Shown in pieces: positions 55,278 to 63,675 of a stretch of DNA of 64,000 bases. Under the pieces are notes generated by a model, which saw only the letters and a list, made by a program, of their open reading frames with translations, made no database searches and was not told the DNA's origin. The stretch covers positions 762,683 through 826,682 of the forward strand of contig NZ_GL890993.1 in assembly GCF_000212855.1 (NCBI RefSeq), in the 5' to 3' direction. The DNA comes from Streptococcus sanguinis SK355 (GTDB lineage: Bacteria > Bacillota > Bacilli > Lactobacillales > Streptococcaceae). Numbering within the stretch: position 1 is the first letter of the stretch; every line of letters starts with the position of its first letter. Made by a program: the position numbers and the translations under genes.

Positions 55278-55366
55278 AATAAATCTCTAAAATTAATATA
55301 AGAAATGTTTGAAAAAACAAGTAGATTTTGATAAGGTTATATCAAAAGCATGAAAGCGAGAAAAAG

Positions 55367-57259
55367 ATGACAAGACTGCAAGATGATTTTTATGATGCGA
55401 TAAATGGCGAATGGGCTAAGACAGCTGTTATTCCCGATGATAAGCCAGTTACAGGTGGCTTTATGGACTTAGCTGAGGAAATTGAAGACCTCATGCTCTC
55501 TACGACCGACAAATGGCTGGCTGGAGATAGAGTGCCAGAAGATGCCATTCTGCAGAACTTTGTTGCCTACCATCGCTTAGCAGCGGATTATGACAAGCGG
55601 GAAGCGGCAGGGATTGAGCCTGCGCGTGCTTACATTGATGAAATTCGCAACCTAACATCTTTTGAAGACTATGCTTCTAAGATTGCAGATTTTGAGCTGG
55701 CTGGTAAGCCGACTTATTTCCCCTTTGGTGTGGCGCCTGACTTTATGGACGCCCGAATCAATGTCCTCTGGGCAGATGGACCGGGAACGATTTTGCCAGA
55801 CACGACTTACTATGCTGAGGACCATCCACAGAAGGAAGACCTGCTTGCAAAATGGCGCAAGGCTCAGGAAGATTTGCTGGCAAAATTTGACTTTGCTGAA
55901 GAGGCAATCAAGGATCTTTTGGATAAGGTTTTGGAGTTGGATGCTGTTTTTGCCCAGTATGTTCTGTCTAGTGAAGAAAGCTCTGAGTATGCAAAACTCT
56001 ACCATCCTTATAAGTGGGAAGATTTCAAAGCCTTGGTACCGGAGTTGCCTCTGGCGGATATTTTCACCAAGTTGATCGGTCAAGAACCCGACCAAGTCAT
56101 TGTGCCGGAAGAGCGTTTTTGGCAGGCAGCTAAGGATATCTATACAGCCACTAACTGGGACAAGCTCCATGCTCTGCTGATTCTGTCTGCGGTCCGCAAT
56201 ACGACACCTTATCTAACGGATGACATCCGTGTCTTGGCAGGAGCTTATCATCGTGCTCTATCAGGGACTCCTCAGGCTCAGGACAAGAAAAAAGCGGCAT
56301 TTTACCTGGCCCAAGGTCCCTTTAATCAAGCTGTTGGTCTCTGGTATGCCGGTCAGAAGTTCTCTCCAGAAGCCAAGGCTGATGTGGAGCAGAAAGTGGC
56401 GACGATGATTGAAGTTTATAAAAATCGCCTGGCTCAGAATGACTGGCTGACACCAGAAACTCGGGACAAGGCTATTGTCAAACTCAATGTCATCAAGCCT
56501 TATATTGGTTATCCTGACGAGCTTCCTGAGCGCTATTCTCGCAAGGTCGTGGATGAAAAGCTGACTCTCTTTGAAAATGCTCAGAAGCTGAGCCAGATTG
56601 ATATTGCTTACAGCTGGAGCAAGTGGAATCAACCAGTGGATTACAAGGAATGGGGAATGCCAGCCCACATGGTCAATGCCTACTACAATCCGCAGAAAAA
56701 CCTGATTGTCTTTCCAGCGGCTATCCTGCAGGCGCCTTTCTATGATCTGCACCAGTCCTCGTCAGCAAATTACGGTGGTATCGGAGCGGTCATCGCCCAT
56801 GAGATTTCCCATGCTTTTGATACTAATGGTGCTTCCTTTGATGAAAATGGCAGCCTCAACAACTGGTGGACGGAGCATGACTACCAAGCCTTTACCGAAC
56901 GGACTCAAAAGGTCATTGACCAGTTCGAAGGGCAAGATTCTTATGGTGCTAAGGTCAATGGCAAGCTGACCGTTTCAGAAAATGTGGCAGATCTGGGCGG
57001 TATTGCAGCAGCCCTAGAAGCAGCCAAGAAAGAAGCGGATTTCTCTGCTGAGGAATTCTTTACCAACTTTGCCCGCATCTGGCGAATGAAGGGCCGGGAG
57101 GAATATATGAAGCTCTTGGCAAGCGTCGATGTCCATGCGCCAGCCAAGCTTCGGACCAATGTGCAGCTGCCTAACTTTGACGATTTCTTTACAACCTTTG
57201 ATGTCCAAGAGGGAGATGGCATGTGGCGGAGCCCAGAAGAGCGGGTGGTCATCTGGTGA
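55367..57259 (+). CDS. pepO: Endopeptidase PepO (M13)
   Basis: 630 residues, neprilysin-family zinc metallopeptidase. Zinc motif GAVIAHEISHAFD (HExxH, about residue 474) and the third ligand in ENVADLGGIAAA (about 535-546). No signal peptide; streptococcal PepO is cytosolic or surface-found without a leader. Start at MTRLQDDFYDA, as in related PepO proteins; the ribosome site is weak (GCGAGAAAAAG). Divergent from ssaACB, in the conserved sca/psa neighbourhood. Confidence 0.95.
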   Translation: MTRLQDDFYDAINGEWAKTAVIPDDKPVTGGFMDLAEEIEDLMLSTTDKWLAGDRVPEDAILQNFVAYHRLAADYDKREAAGIEPARAYIDEIRNLTSFEDYASKIADFELAGKPTYFPFGVAPDFMDARINVLWADGPGTILPDTTYYAEDHPQKEDLLAKWRKAQEDLLAKFDFAEEAIKDLLDKVLELDAVFAQYVLSSEESSEYAKLYHPYKWEDFKALVPELPLADIFTKLIGQEPDQVIVPEERFWQAAKDIYTATNWDKLHALLILSAVRNTTPYLTDDIRVLAGAYHRALSGTPQAQDKKKAAFYLAQGPFNQAVGLWYAGQKFSPEAKADVEQKVATMIEVYKNRLAQNDWLTPETRDKAIVKLNVIKPYIGYPDELPERYSRKVVDEKLTLFENAQKLSQIDIAYSWSKWNQPVDYKEWGMPAHMVNAYYNPQKNLIVFPAAILQAPFYDLHQSSSANYGGIGAVIAHEISHAFDTNGASFDENGSLNNWWTEHDYQAFTERTQKVIDQFEGQDSYGAKVNGKLTVSENVADLGGIAAALEAAKKEADFSAEEFFTNFARIWRMKGREEYMKLLASVDVHAPAKLRTNVQLPNFDDFFTTFDVQEGDGMWRSPEERVVIW

Positions 57260-57320
57260 TGTCGAGATAAGACGCTTATCGAATCTTGCTCAAATCAAAA
57301 ATAATCGAGTTTATTTCAAG

Positions 57321-57354
57321 AGTCTGCTTTTGTTTGTGAAAGCAGACTATTTTG
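57321..57354 (+). terminator. Terminator of pepO
   Basis: AGTCTGCTTT / AAAGCAGACT perfect stem, loop of eight, short T run. Confidence 0.88.
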
Positions 57355-57364
57355 TTAAAGAAAA

Positions 57365-57401
57365 TTAAAGCGTTTACATTTTTCTAGACTTGTGCTATAC
57401 T
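57365..57401 (+). promoter_or_regulatory. Promoter with overlapping cre-like site
   Basis: TTTACA (57373-57378), 17-base spacer with TG before the -10, TATACT (57396-57401). TTAAAGCGTTTACA (57365-57378) differs from the cre consensus only at its second base and covers the -35. Confidence 0.75.
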
Positions 57402-57490
57402 GTAGTTGATAACAAAAAATAAACAAAATATCCAAATAGAATAGATTTCAAAGTGTTTATTAATGAATAATAAAGAAAAGAGATGTTCTT

Positions 57491-58387
57491 ATGGTAAAAC
57501 GATTCATTAGTTCAAATGCTTCAGAAATTTTAAGTATGACTGCGCCGGAGCTGAAACAGAGCATCAAGGCCAGTGAGGGCCGCGTTATCCTGTCTGAAAA
57601 CGTAGCTTTCAAAGAATCTTATATCGGTGATGTGACCAATGCAGAGATTGCTCGGTCTTTTGGTGCTGACTTGATTCTGCTGAATGGGATTGATATCTTC
57701 CAGCCTTTTGTGGCTGGTCTGGATGCCAAGGAAGATTTTGTTGAGGAGCTGCACCGCTTGGTTGGTCGTCCTATCGGTATCAATCTAGAGCCGGTGGATA
57801 GTCAGGCCCAGATGGCGGGAGAGCGCCTGATCATCGATGAGGGGCGTCAGGCTAGTCTAGCAACCATTCAGAGAGCAGAAGAGCTGGGCGTTGACTTTAT
57901 CTGTCTGACGGGTAATCCGGGGACTGGTGTCACCAATCAGGCTATTATCGACACCATTCGAGTGGTCAAGGAGAATTTTTCAGGCCTCCTGATTGCAGGT
58001 AAAATGCATGCTTCAGGTGTGGACGAGCCGGTAGCAGACCTAGAAGCAATCGCTCAATTTATCGAGGCTGGTGTTGATATTGTCCTAGCACCGGCAGTCG
58101 GCAGTGTGCCTGGCTTTGACGAGCAGGACTTGAAGCAGATTGTCCGACTGGCCCATCAAAAGGGGGCTCTGGTTATGAGTGCTATCGGTACCAGCCAGGA
58201 GAGTGCTGATGAGGATATCGTCAAGCAAATGGCCATCCGTAACAAAATCTGCGGTGTAGATATCCAGCATATCGGGGATTCTGGTTACGGCTGTCTGGCT
58301 CCGGTGGAAAATATCTTTGCCATGAGTAAGGCTCTCAGAGGACAGCGCCACACCATTTCCATGATTTCACGTTCGATTAATAGATAG
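57491..58387 (+). CDS. TIM-barrel-like conserved protein (DUF7916 type), function uncertain
   Basis: 298 residues, cytosolic. Alternating strand/helix pattern of a TIM barrel: LILLNGID, IGINLEPV, FICLTGNPGTGVTN, LLIAGKMHASG, IVLAPAVGSVPG, ALVMSAIGTSQES, CGVDIQHIGDSGYG. Homologues carry various labels (HAD-like, PEP phosphomutase-like, BtpA-like) that the sequence does not clearly support; no HAD DxDx motif is seen. cre-controlled promoter and a position before a beta-galactoside PTS suggest a role in sugar metabolism. Long leader (about 85 bases). Confidence 0.6.
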   Translation: MVKRFISSNASEILSMTAPELKQSIKASEGRVILSENVAFKESYIGDVTNAEIARSFGADLILLNGIDIFQPFVAGLDAKEDFVEELHRLVGRPIGINLEPVDSQAQMAGERLIIDEGRQASLATIQRAEELGVDFICLTGNPGTGVTNQAIIDTIRVVKENFSGLLIAGKMHASGVDEPVADLEAIAQFIEAGVDIVLAPAVGSVPGFDEQDLKQIVRLAHQKGALVMSAIGTSQESADEDIVKQMAIRNKICGVDIQHIGDSGYGCLAPVENIFAMSKALRGQRHTISMISRSINR

Positions 58388-58393
58388 TAAAAT

Positions 58394-58442
58394 GAGACAG
58401 ACTTTTAGGGGGTAAGCTCCTAGAAAGCCTGTCTCTTTTTTT
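58394..58442 (+). terminator. Terminator of the TIM-barrel gene
   Basis: GAGACAG / CTGTCTC stem with inner CTTT/AAAG pairing, long T run. Confidence 0.9.
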
Positions 58443-58446
58443 GTGA

Positions 58447-58474
58447 AAGAAAGACCGAGATGGATTTCTCGGCC
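58447..58474 (-). terminator. Terminator of the ROK gene
   Basis: GACCGAGA / TCTCGGCC stem just past the ROK stop, with TCTTTCTTT on the minus strand. Confidence 0.7.
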
Positions 58475-58475
58475 T

Positions 58476-59672
58476 TTATAGGTTTCCTTTTTTATCTAAA
58501 AATTCATGATAAACACAGAGGCTGACTGCAGAGCGGGCAATGCTGTATTTAGAGTAGGGGATAATGACAATCTCTGCTTGTTTTTGCTTGGGAAAGAGAG
58601 GTGCTTTCTGCTCTAACTGAGCCAGAACCTGCTCGGCAATCACCGGGTAGGAGAATATTTGGCCGTCCAGATAAATCCTTTCGCTATCAATAAGCTGGCA
58701 GAGGTTGGAAATAGAAATGGCCAGATAGCGGCAGGCAGTATGAATCAACTCAATGCTGCCCAAATCTCCTAAGCGATAGGCGGTCATCAGACTTGTTAAA
58801 TCAATGTCATTGACGTCCTCTACAAGGGTCTTTAAGAGCGAGGTCTGGGAAGCCCGATACAGGATAGCTGCTTTATCAATCAGAGCACTCTCGCTGGCAT
58901 AAACCTGCAGGCAGCCGTGCTTGCCACAAGGACAGCGCTCGCCTTCAGGATTGATGACGGTATGCCCCACCTCCCCGATAAGATAATTATCCTGACTGTA
59001 AATGCTGCCCTTGTACATGTAAGAGCAATGAATACCTCTGGCGACATGATAGACGATAAAATTACTGTCTGTAGGATGATAGCTAAAGAGGCGTTCAGCC
59101 AGTGTCAGGCAGTGGGACTTATTGGCAAAGTAGACAGGGAGGTCAAAGGCTTCTTGAATAGTCCGCAGGTTAATCTGTCCCCAGTGGGGATTTTTAGAAA
59201 TGATAAAATCACTCTCAGAGAGATTCACATGCCCCGGCAGCCCGAGGGCAATCGCTGAGATAGAGTATTGGCTGTTCTTTTTCAGAAAATCTTGAATGAG
59301 TCGGATGATTTCCTGGTCAGACGGGCCGCCGGTCACCTCGACCTGATAAGTCCGAATACTGCTTTCTGCAATCTCACCGGTATTGTCAGCAATGACGATG
59401 GCTAGCTGTTTTTCAGAAATCTCAAAGCCCAGATAGTAGCGGCTATGAGGCGCAATGTCTAGCAGGGTTTTCTTGCGGCCTACGCTCTCGTCATTGAGCT
59501 CGCCCAGCTCCAGTACCAAGCCTTCCTTGATCAGTTCATTGATGATGCTGCCGGTCGTGGCTGGTGTAATTTGAGTTTCTTTTGAAATATCAATCCGGGA
59601 AATCGGTCGTTTGGCATAGAGCCGATCCAGGACAGTTGCCCTTAGCTCATTTTGTTTTCTAGTTCGTGTCAT
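58476..59672 (-). CDS. ROK-family transcriptional regulator
   Basis: 398 residues. N-terminal winged HTH (RIDISKETQITPATTGSIINELIKEGLV, about 21-48), then a ROK sugar-kinase-like domain with the zinc motif CPCGKHGCLQ (about 245-254). Catalytic kinase residues are not evident, as in NagC/XylR-type repressors. Divergent from the PTS-bgaC operon and likely its regulator, responding to the imported or hydrolysed galactoside; inferred from position. Confidence 0.87.
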   Translation of the reverse strand: MTRTRKQNELRATVLDRLYAKRPISRIDISKETQITPATTGSIINELIKEGLVLELGELNDESVGRKKTLLDIAPHSRYYLGFEISEKQLAIVIADNTGEIAESSIRTYQVEVTGGPSDQEIIRLIQDFLKKNSQYSISAIALGLPGHVNLSESDFIISKNPHWGQINLRTIQEAFDLPVYFANKSHCLTLAERLFSYHPTDSNFIVYHVARGIHCSYMYKGSIYSQDNYLIGEVGHTVINPEGERCPCGKHGCLQVYASESALIDKAAILYRASQTSLLKTLVEDVNDIDLTSLMTAYRLGDLGSIELIHTACRYLAISISNLCQLIDSERIYLDGQIFSYPVIAEQVLAQLEQKAPLFPKQKQAEIVIIPYSKYSIARSAVSLCVYHEFLDKKGNL

Positions 59673-59720
59673 CTTATTTCCTCTGCTGCTATACTATCAA
59701 AAAAAGCTAGAAATCTCAAA

Positions 59721-59757
59721 TGTAAGCGTTGACATAATACAGAAAAATAGTTATAAT
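59721..59757 (+). promoter_or_regulatory. Promoter of the PTS-bgaC operon with perfect cre
   Basis: TTGACA (59729-59734), 17-base spacer, TATAAT (59752-59757), both perfect. TGTAAGCGTTGACA (59721-59734) matches the cre consensus at every fixed position and contains the -35, so CcpA binding would block it. Confidence 0.9.
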
Positions 59758-59876
59758 CTTTATAGAATATTAATAACATGGTTGAAAATATTCTTTTTTT
59801 GGATTTTTGTTTATATATTGAAAATAAATAGCAAGCGTCGTTGCAGGCTAGGTCAGATTCATAAAGGAGGATGCCG

Positions 59877-60194
59877 ATGGAAACAAAACAGATTATGTTA
59901 GTCTGTGCGGCTGGGATGAGCACCAGTCTCATGGTCAATAAAATGCAGAAAGCTGCAGAGGAGCGAGGTTTAGCTGCGACGATATTTGCGGTGCCAGTAT
60001 CAGAAGCAGAAGACTATCTAAGCGAGAAAAAGGTTGATGTCCTTTTGCTGGGGCCTCAGGTCCGCTATCTATTGGAGGATTTACAGGAAAAACTAGCTTC
60101 AAAAGGCATTCCGGTGGATGTTATCCCTATGACGGACTACGGAATGATGAAGGGGGATAAGGTCCTGGATCTGGCAGAGTCGCTCATGAAGTAG
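59877..60194 (+). CDS. PTS lactose/cellobiose-family EIIB
   Basis: 105 residues. Phosphorylated Cys10 in IMLVCAAGMSTSLMVNKM. The ATG at 59877 is chosen since AAAGGAGG lies six bases upstream; the ATG at 59871 directly abuts it. First gene of EIIB-EIIA-EIIC-bgaC. Confidence 0.92.
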   Translation: METKQIMLVCAAGMSTSLMVNKMQKAAEERGLAATIFAVPVSEAEDYLSEKKVDVLLLGPQVRYLLEDLQEKLASKGIPVDVIPMTDYGMMKGDKVLDLAESLMK

Positions 60195-60202
60195 GTATTC
60201 TT

Positions 60203-60520
60203 ATGGAAAATAAAGATTCCTTAGAGGTCGCTATGACCCTCATTATGTATGGCGGAGAGGCTAAGTCTTGTGCTATCGAAGCCATTGCTGCAGCTAAAAA
60301 GCAGGACTTTAATCGAGCTCAGGAGAGGCTGAGTCAGGCTCAAAAGGCCCTGCTGCAAGCCCATCACGCTCAGGCTGAAATGCTGAGCAAGGAGGCACAA
60401 GGAGAAAAGACAGAACTTAGTTTATTTATGGTGCATGGGCAGGATCATCTCATGACCAGTATCGCCTTTGTTGATTTGGCAAAGGAGATTGTTGATTTGC
60501 ATAAAAAATTTGATGAATAG
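60203..60520 (+). CDS. PTS lactose/cellobiose-family EIIA
   Basis: 105 residues, all-helical EIIA-Lac fold: LIMYGGEAKSCAIEAI near the N-terminus and the active-site block LFMVHGQDHLMTS, with His78 the likely phosphoryl acceptor. Forms a trimer and hands phosphate to EIIB. Confidence 0.92.
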   Translation: MENKDSLEVAMTLIMYGGEAKSCAIEAIAAAKKQDFNRAQERLSQAQKALLQAHHAQAEMLSKEAQGEKTELSLFMVHGQDHLMTSIAFVDLAKEIVDLHKKFDE

Positions 60521-60531
60521 GAGAAATGCAG

Positions 60532-61887
60532 ATGAGTAGTTTGGTTGATAAATGGCAAGCACGTCTCATGCCTATTGCCAATAAAATCGGCAACCAAAAA
60601 TTTCTGGTTGCCCTGCGGGATTCCTTTATCGGGACCATGCCTGTGATTATGACGGGCTCTTTCGCCCTCATGGTCAACGCTTTTCTATCTGACTTGCCAG
60701 GACAGTTTGGCTGGACCTGGATTTCCTCTACCTTCCAGTGGCTGATTGATATTAACTGGCTGGTATTTAAGGGCAGTATTCCTATTGTTACCCTCTTGTT
60801 CCTCTTTACCTTCGGGGTCAATATTGCTAAGATTTACAATACTGATAAGGTATCTGCCGGTCTGGTAGCTGTTGCTTCCTACATCATTACCATTGGTGGA
60901 TCAGTTACTAAAACCTTTGAGTTGGCTGGCAAAACACCAGGGCTGAGCAAGGCAATTTCAAAACTTCCAGAGCTAAAACTTGACGGCAGTGACCTGTCTG
61001 TGACGATTAACAGTGTCATTCCAGGTGACCAGATCAGTGCGCGTGGTTATTTTACTGCCATTCTGATTGGTTTTGTGTCTGTCATTATCTTCTGTAAGGT
61101 TATGAATCGTAACTGGACGATCAAGCTTCCAGATTCTGTTCCGCCAGCTATCATGAAGCCGTTCCTGTCTATCATTCCAGCTGCGATTGCCATGTATGTC
61201 GTGGGAATTGCGACCTATCTCTTTAATCTGGTGACAGGCGAGCTCTTGATTGACTGGATTTACAAGATTCTTCAGGCGCCGCTTCTCAGTTTGTCTCAAA
61301 GCTTCTGGGCTGTGCTGCTCATTGTCTTTCTCAATAAGATTTTCTGGTTCTTCGGACTGCACGGCGGTAATGTGCTAGCGCCAGTTATGGCCAGTCTCTT
61401 TGGTGTGACCATGCTGGCCAATCTGGAAGCTTATCAGGCTGGGCATGCGATTCCTTACATGTGGACGGATAATTCTTTTGGTGCTTTTGTCTGGTTTGAT
61501 GCGATTGGGGTTGCCATTGCCATTCTCTGGCAATCTCGAAACAAGCACTACCGCGAAGTGGCCAAGTTGGGAATTTTCCCAATGGTCTTCAACATCGGTG
61601 AGCCGGTCATGTACGGTCTGCCAATCGTTTTGAATCCAATTATGTTTATTCCATACGTCCTGACGCCAATGGTCATGGTGACAGTAGCCTACTTTGCAAC
61701 CTCTATGGGCTTAGTTGCGCCGGTTACTCAAAACGTCACCTGGGTAATGCCGCCGGTTCTCTACGGTTTCTTTGCGACAGCCTTCGACTGGCGGGCAATT
61801 ATTCTTTCGCTGGTTAATATCGCTATTTCAACCGCTATATATCTGCCCTTTGTCAAGATGGCAGATAAACAGGAGGAGCTTGGATAG
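60532..61887 (+). CDS. PTS lactose/cellobiose-family EIIC
   Basis: 451 residues, about ten membrane helices, CelB/LicC-like rather than fused LacE. Conserved segments PVIMTGSFALMVNAFL, WFFGLHGGNVLAPVM (about residues 279-293, His of the transport site) and FNIGEPVMYGLPIVLNP (about 352-368, catalytic Glu). The ATG at 60532 has TAGGAG eight bases upstream. Its stop abuts bgaC, so the imported phospho-disaccharide or free product is probably handled by BgaC. Confidence 0.92.
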   Translation: MSSLVDKWQARLMPIANKIGNQKFLVALRDSFIGTMPVIMTGSFALMVNAFLSDLPGQFGWTWISSTFQWLIDINWLVFKGSIPIVTLLFLFTFGVNIAKIYNTDKVSAGLVAVASYIITIGGSVTKTFELAGKTPGLSKAISKLPELKLDGSDLSVTINSVIPGDQISARGYFTAILIGFVSVIIFCKVMNRNWTIKLPDSVPPAIMKPFLSIIPAAIAMYVVGIATYLFNLVTGELLIDWIYKILQAPLLSLSQSFWAVLLIVFLNKIFWFFGLHGGNVLAPVMASLFGVTMLANLEAYQAGHAIPYMWTDNSFGAFVWFDAIGVAIAILWQSRNKHYREVAKLGIFPMVFNIGEPVMYGLPIVLNPIMFIPYVLTPMVMVTVAYFATSMGLVAPVTQNVTWVMPPVLYGFFATAFDWRAIILSLVNIAISTAIYLPFVKMADKQEELG

Positions 61888-63666
61888 ATGGCAAAATTTG
61901 AAATTAAAGAAGAATTTTACCTGGATGGCAAGCCTTTTAAGATTTTATCGGGAGCTATTCAGTATTTCCGGCTTCATCCAGACCAGTGGCGAGATACCCT
62001 TTACAATCTTAAAGCTTTAGGCTTTAATACGGTAGAAACCTATATTCCTTGGGCATTGCATGAACCTCAGGAAGGTCAGTTTCAGGCAGAGGGCATGCTG
62101 GATTTTGAAGCATACTTCAAGTTGGTTGAGGAGATGGGGCTTTATCTCATTGTCCGTCCGACGCCTTACATCTGTGCAGAGTTTGACTTTGGCGGCCTGC
62201 CGGCTTGGCTCTTGAGATATCCTTCAATGCGCCTGCGGGTCAATCATCCGCTTTTTCTGGAAAAGGTCAGTCATTTCTATGACTGGCTCTTTCCCAAGCT
62301 TCTGCCCTATCAGAGTGATCAAGACGGACCTATCCTCATGATGCAGGTGGAAAATGAATACGGTTCTTACGCCGAGGACAAGGCCTACATGCGTAGCATT
62401 GCGCAGATGATGAAGGTACGTGGAGTTACGGTTCCCCTCTTTACCTCTGATGGGACTTGGATTGAGGCCCTGGAGTCTGGCACCTTGATTGAAGACGATA
62501 TTTTTGTGACGGGGAATTTCGGCTCTCAGCCCAAGGAAAACACGGATAATCTGCGAGCTTTCATGGAGCGGTACGGCAAGAAATGGCCGCTTATGTGTAC
62601 AGAGTTCTGGGATGGCTGGTTCAGCCGCTGGAGCGAGGAAATCGTTCGGCGAGAGGCAGAAGATTTGGCTCAGGATGTCAAAGAAATGCTGCAGCTAGGC
62701 AGCATGAACCTCTTCCTATTGAGAGGTGGGACAAACTTTGGCTTTATCAGCGGCTGTTCGGCCCGCAAGACCAAGGATTTGCCGCAGATTACCTCCTATG
62801 ATTTTGACGCACCCATTACTGAGTGGGGGCAGCCAACAGAGAAATACTACGCTGTTCAGCGGGTGACCCACGAGGTCTTTCCAGAGCTTGAGCAGATGGA
62901 GCCTATTAGCCGACAGGCTAAGGCCTATGGCAGTTTTCCGCTGCTTGGGACTGCAAATCTGCTGGATGTTGTAGCGGACATCACAGAGGAAATTCAGCTG
63001 GATTATCCGCAGCCTATGGAGCAGATTGGGCAGAATCATGGCTATATTCTCTACCGTTCCGATATCAAAAATCAATACCATGAGGAAAGGCTCAAGGCAT
63101 TGGAGACTCATGATCGCTGCCATTTCTATGTCAATCAGGAGCACCTAGCTACCCAGTATCGGGAAGAAATCGGTGATGAAATGCTCTTCTCAGCTGACAC
63201 CGAACGGATTCAGATTGATGTGTTGGTGGAAAATATGGGGCGGGTCAACTATGGTTACAAGCTGGGTGCACCCAGTCAATCCAAGGGAGTCAAGGGTGGT
63301 ATCATGATTAACCACCAGTTCCGCAAGGGTTGGAAGCATTATGCGCTCAAGTTTGACCAGGAAATGCTGGCCAAGCTAGACTGCTACTCAGCTCCACCTG
63401 AAAGAGTTAAAGCACCGACCTTCTATCGCTTTGAAGCAGAGTTAGATGATATCGCTGATACTTTCATTGACTGCTCTAAGTATGGGAAGGGCTGTATTTC
63501 GGTCAACGGCTTCAACCTTGGCCGCTACTGGAATGAAGGACCAATTCACTATCTCTATGTGCCGTCTGGCCTACTTAAGGAAAAGAATGAATTTATCGTC
63601 TTTGAAACTGAAAATGTCAAGATTGAAGAGTTGACCTTGCTTGATCATCCGGTCTATAAGAAATGA
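61888..63666 (+). CDS. bgaC: GH35 beta-galactosidase BgaC
   Basis: 592 residues, the length of pneumococcal BgaC, which prefers terminal Gal-beta-1,3-GlcNAc. Catalytic acid/base Glu157 in QVENEYGSYAED and nucleophile Glu239 in MCTEFWDGWF. C-terminal jelly-roll parts follow (GCISVNGFNLGRYWNEGP). No signal peptide or LPXTG, so cytosolic or exported without a leader. Starts directly at the EIIC stop (TAGATGG). Confidence 0.94.
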   Translation: MAKFEIKEEFYLDGKPFKILSGAIQYFRLHPDQWRDTLYNLKALGFNTVETYIPWALHEPQEGQFQAEGMLDFEAYFKLVEEMGLYLIVRPTPYICAEFDFGGLPAWLLRYPSMRLRVNHPLFLEKVSHFYDWLFPKLLPYQSDQDGPILMMQVENEYGSYAEDKAYMRSIAQMMKVRGVTVPLFTSDGTWIEALESGTLIEDDIFVTGNFGSQPKENTDNLRAFMERYGKKWPLMCTEFWDGWFSRWSEEIVRREAEDLAQDVKEMLQLGSMNLFLLRGGTNFGFISGCSARKTKDLPQITSYDFDAPITEWGQPTEKYYAVQRVTHEVFPELEQMEPISRQAKAYGSFPLLGTANLLDVVADITEEIQLDYPQPMEQIGQNHGYILYRSDIKNQYHEERLKALETHDRCHFYVNQEHLATQYREEIGDEMLFSADTERIQIDVLVENMGRVNYGYKLGAPSQSKGVKGGIMINHQFRKGWKHYALKFDQEMLAKLDCYSAPPERVKAPTFYRFEAELDDIADTFIDCSKYGKGCISVNGFNLGRYWNEGPIHYLYVPSGLLKEKNEFIVFETENVKIEELTLLDHPVYKK

Positions 63667-63675
63667 GGTGTTGCG

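Noticed and set aside
55350..55370. Six-codon frame (MKARKR) overlapping the pepO start by ATGA
   Set aside because: Could be a coupling uORF, but it lacks a good ribosome site and such short frames arise by chance; pepO start kept on family similarity.
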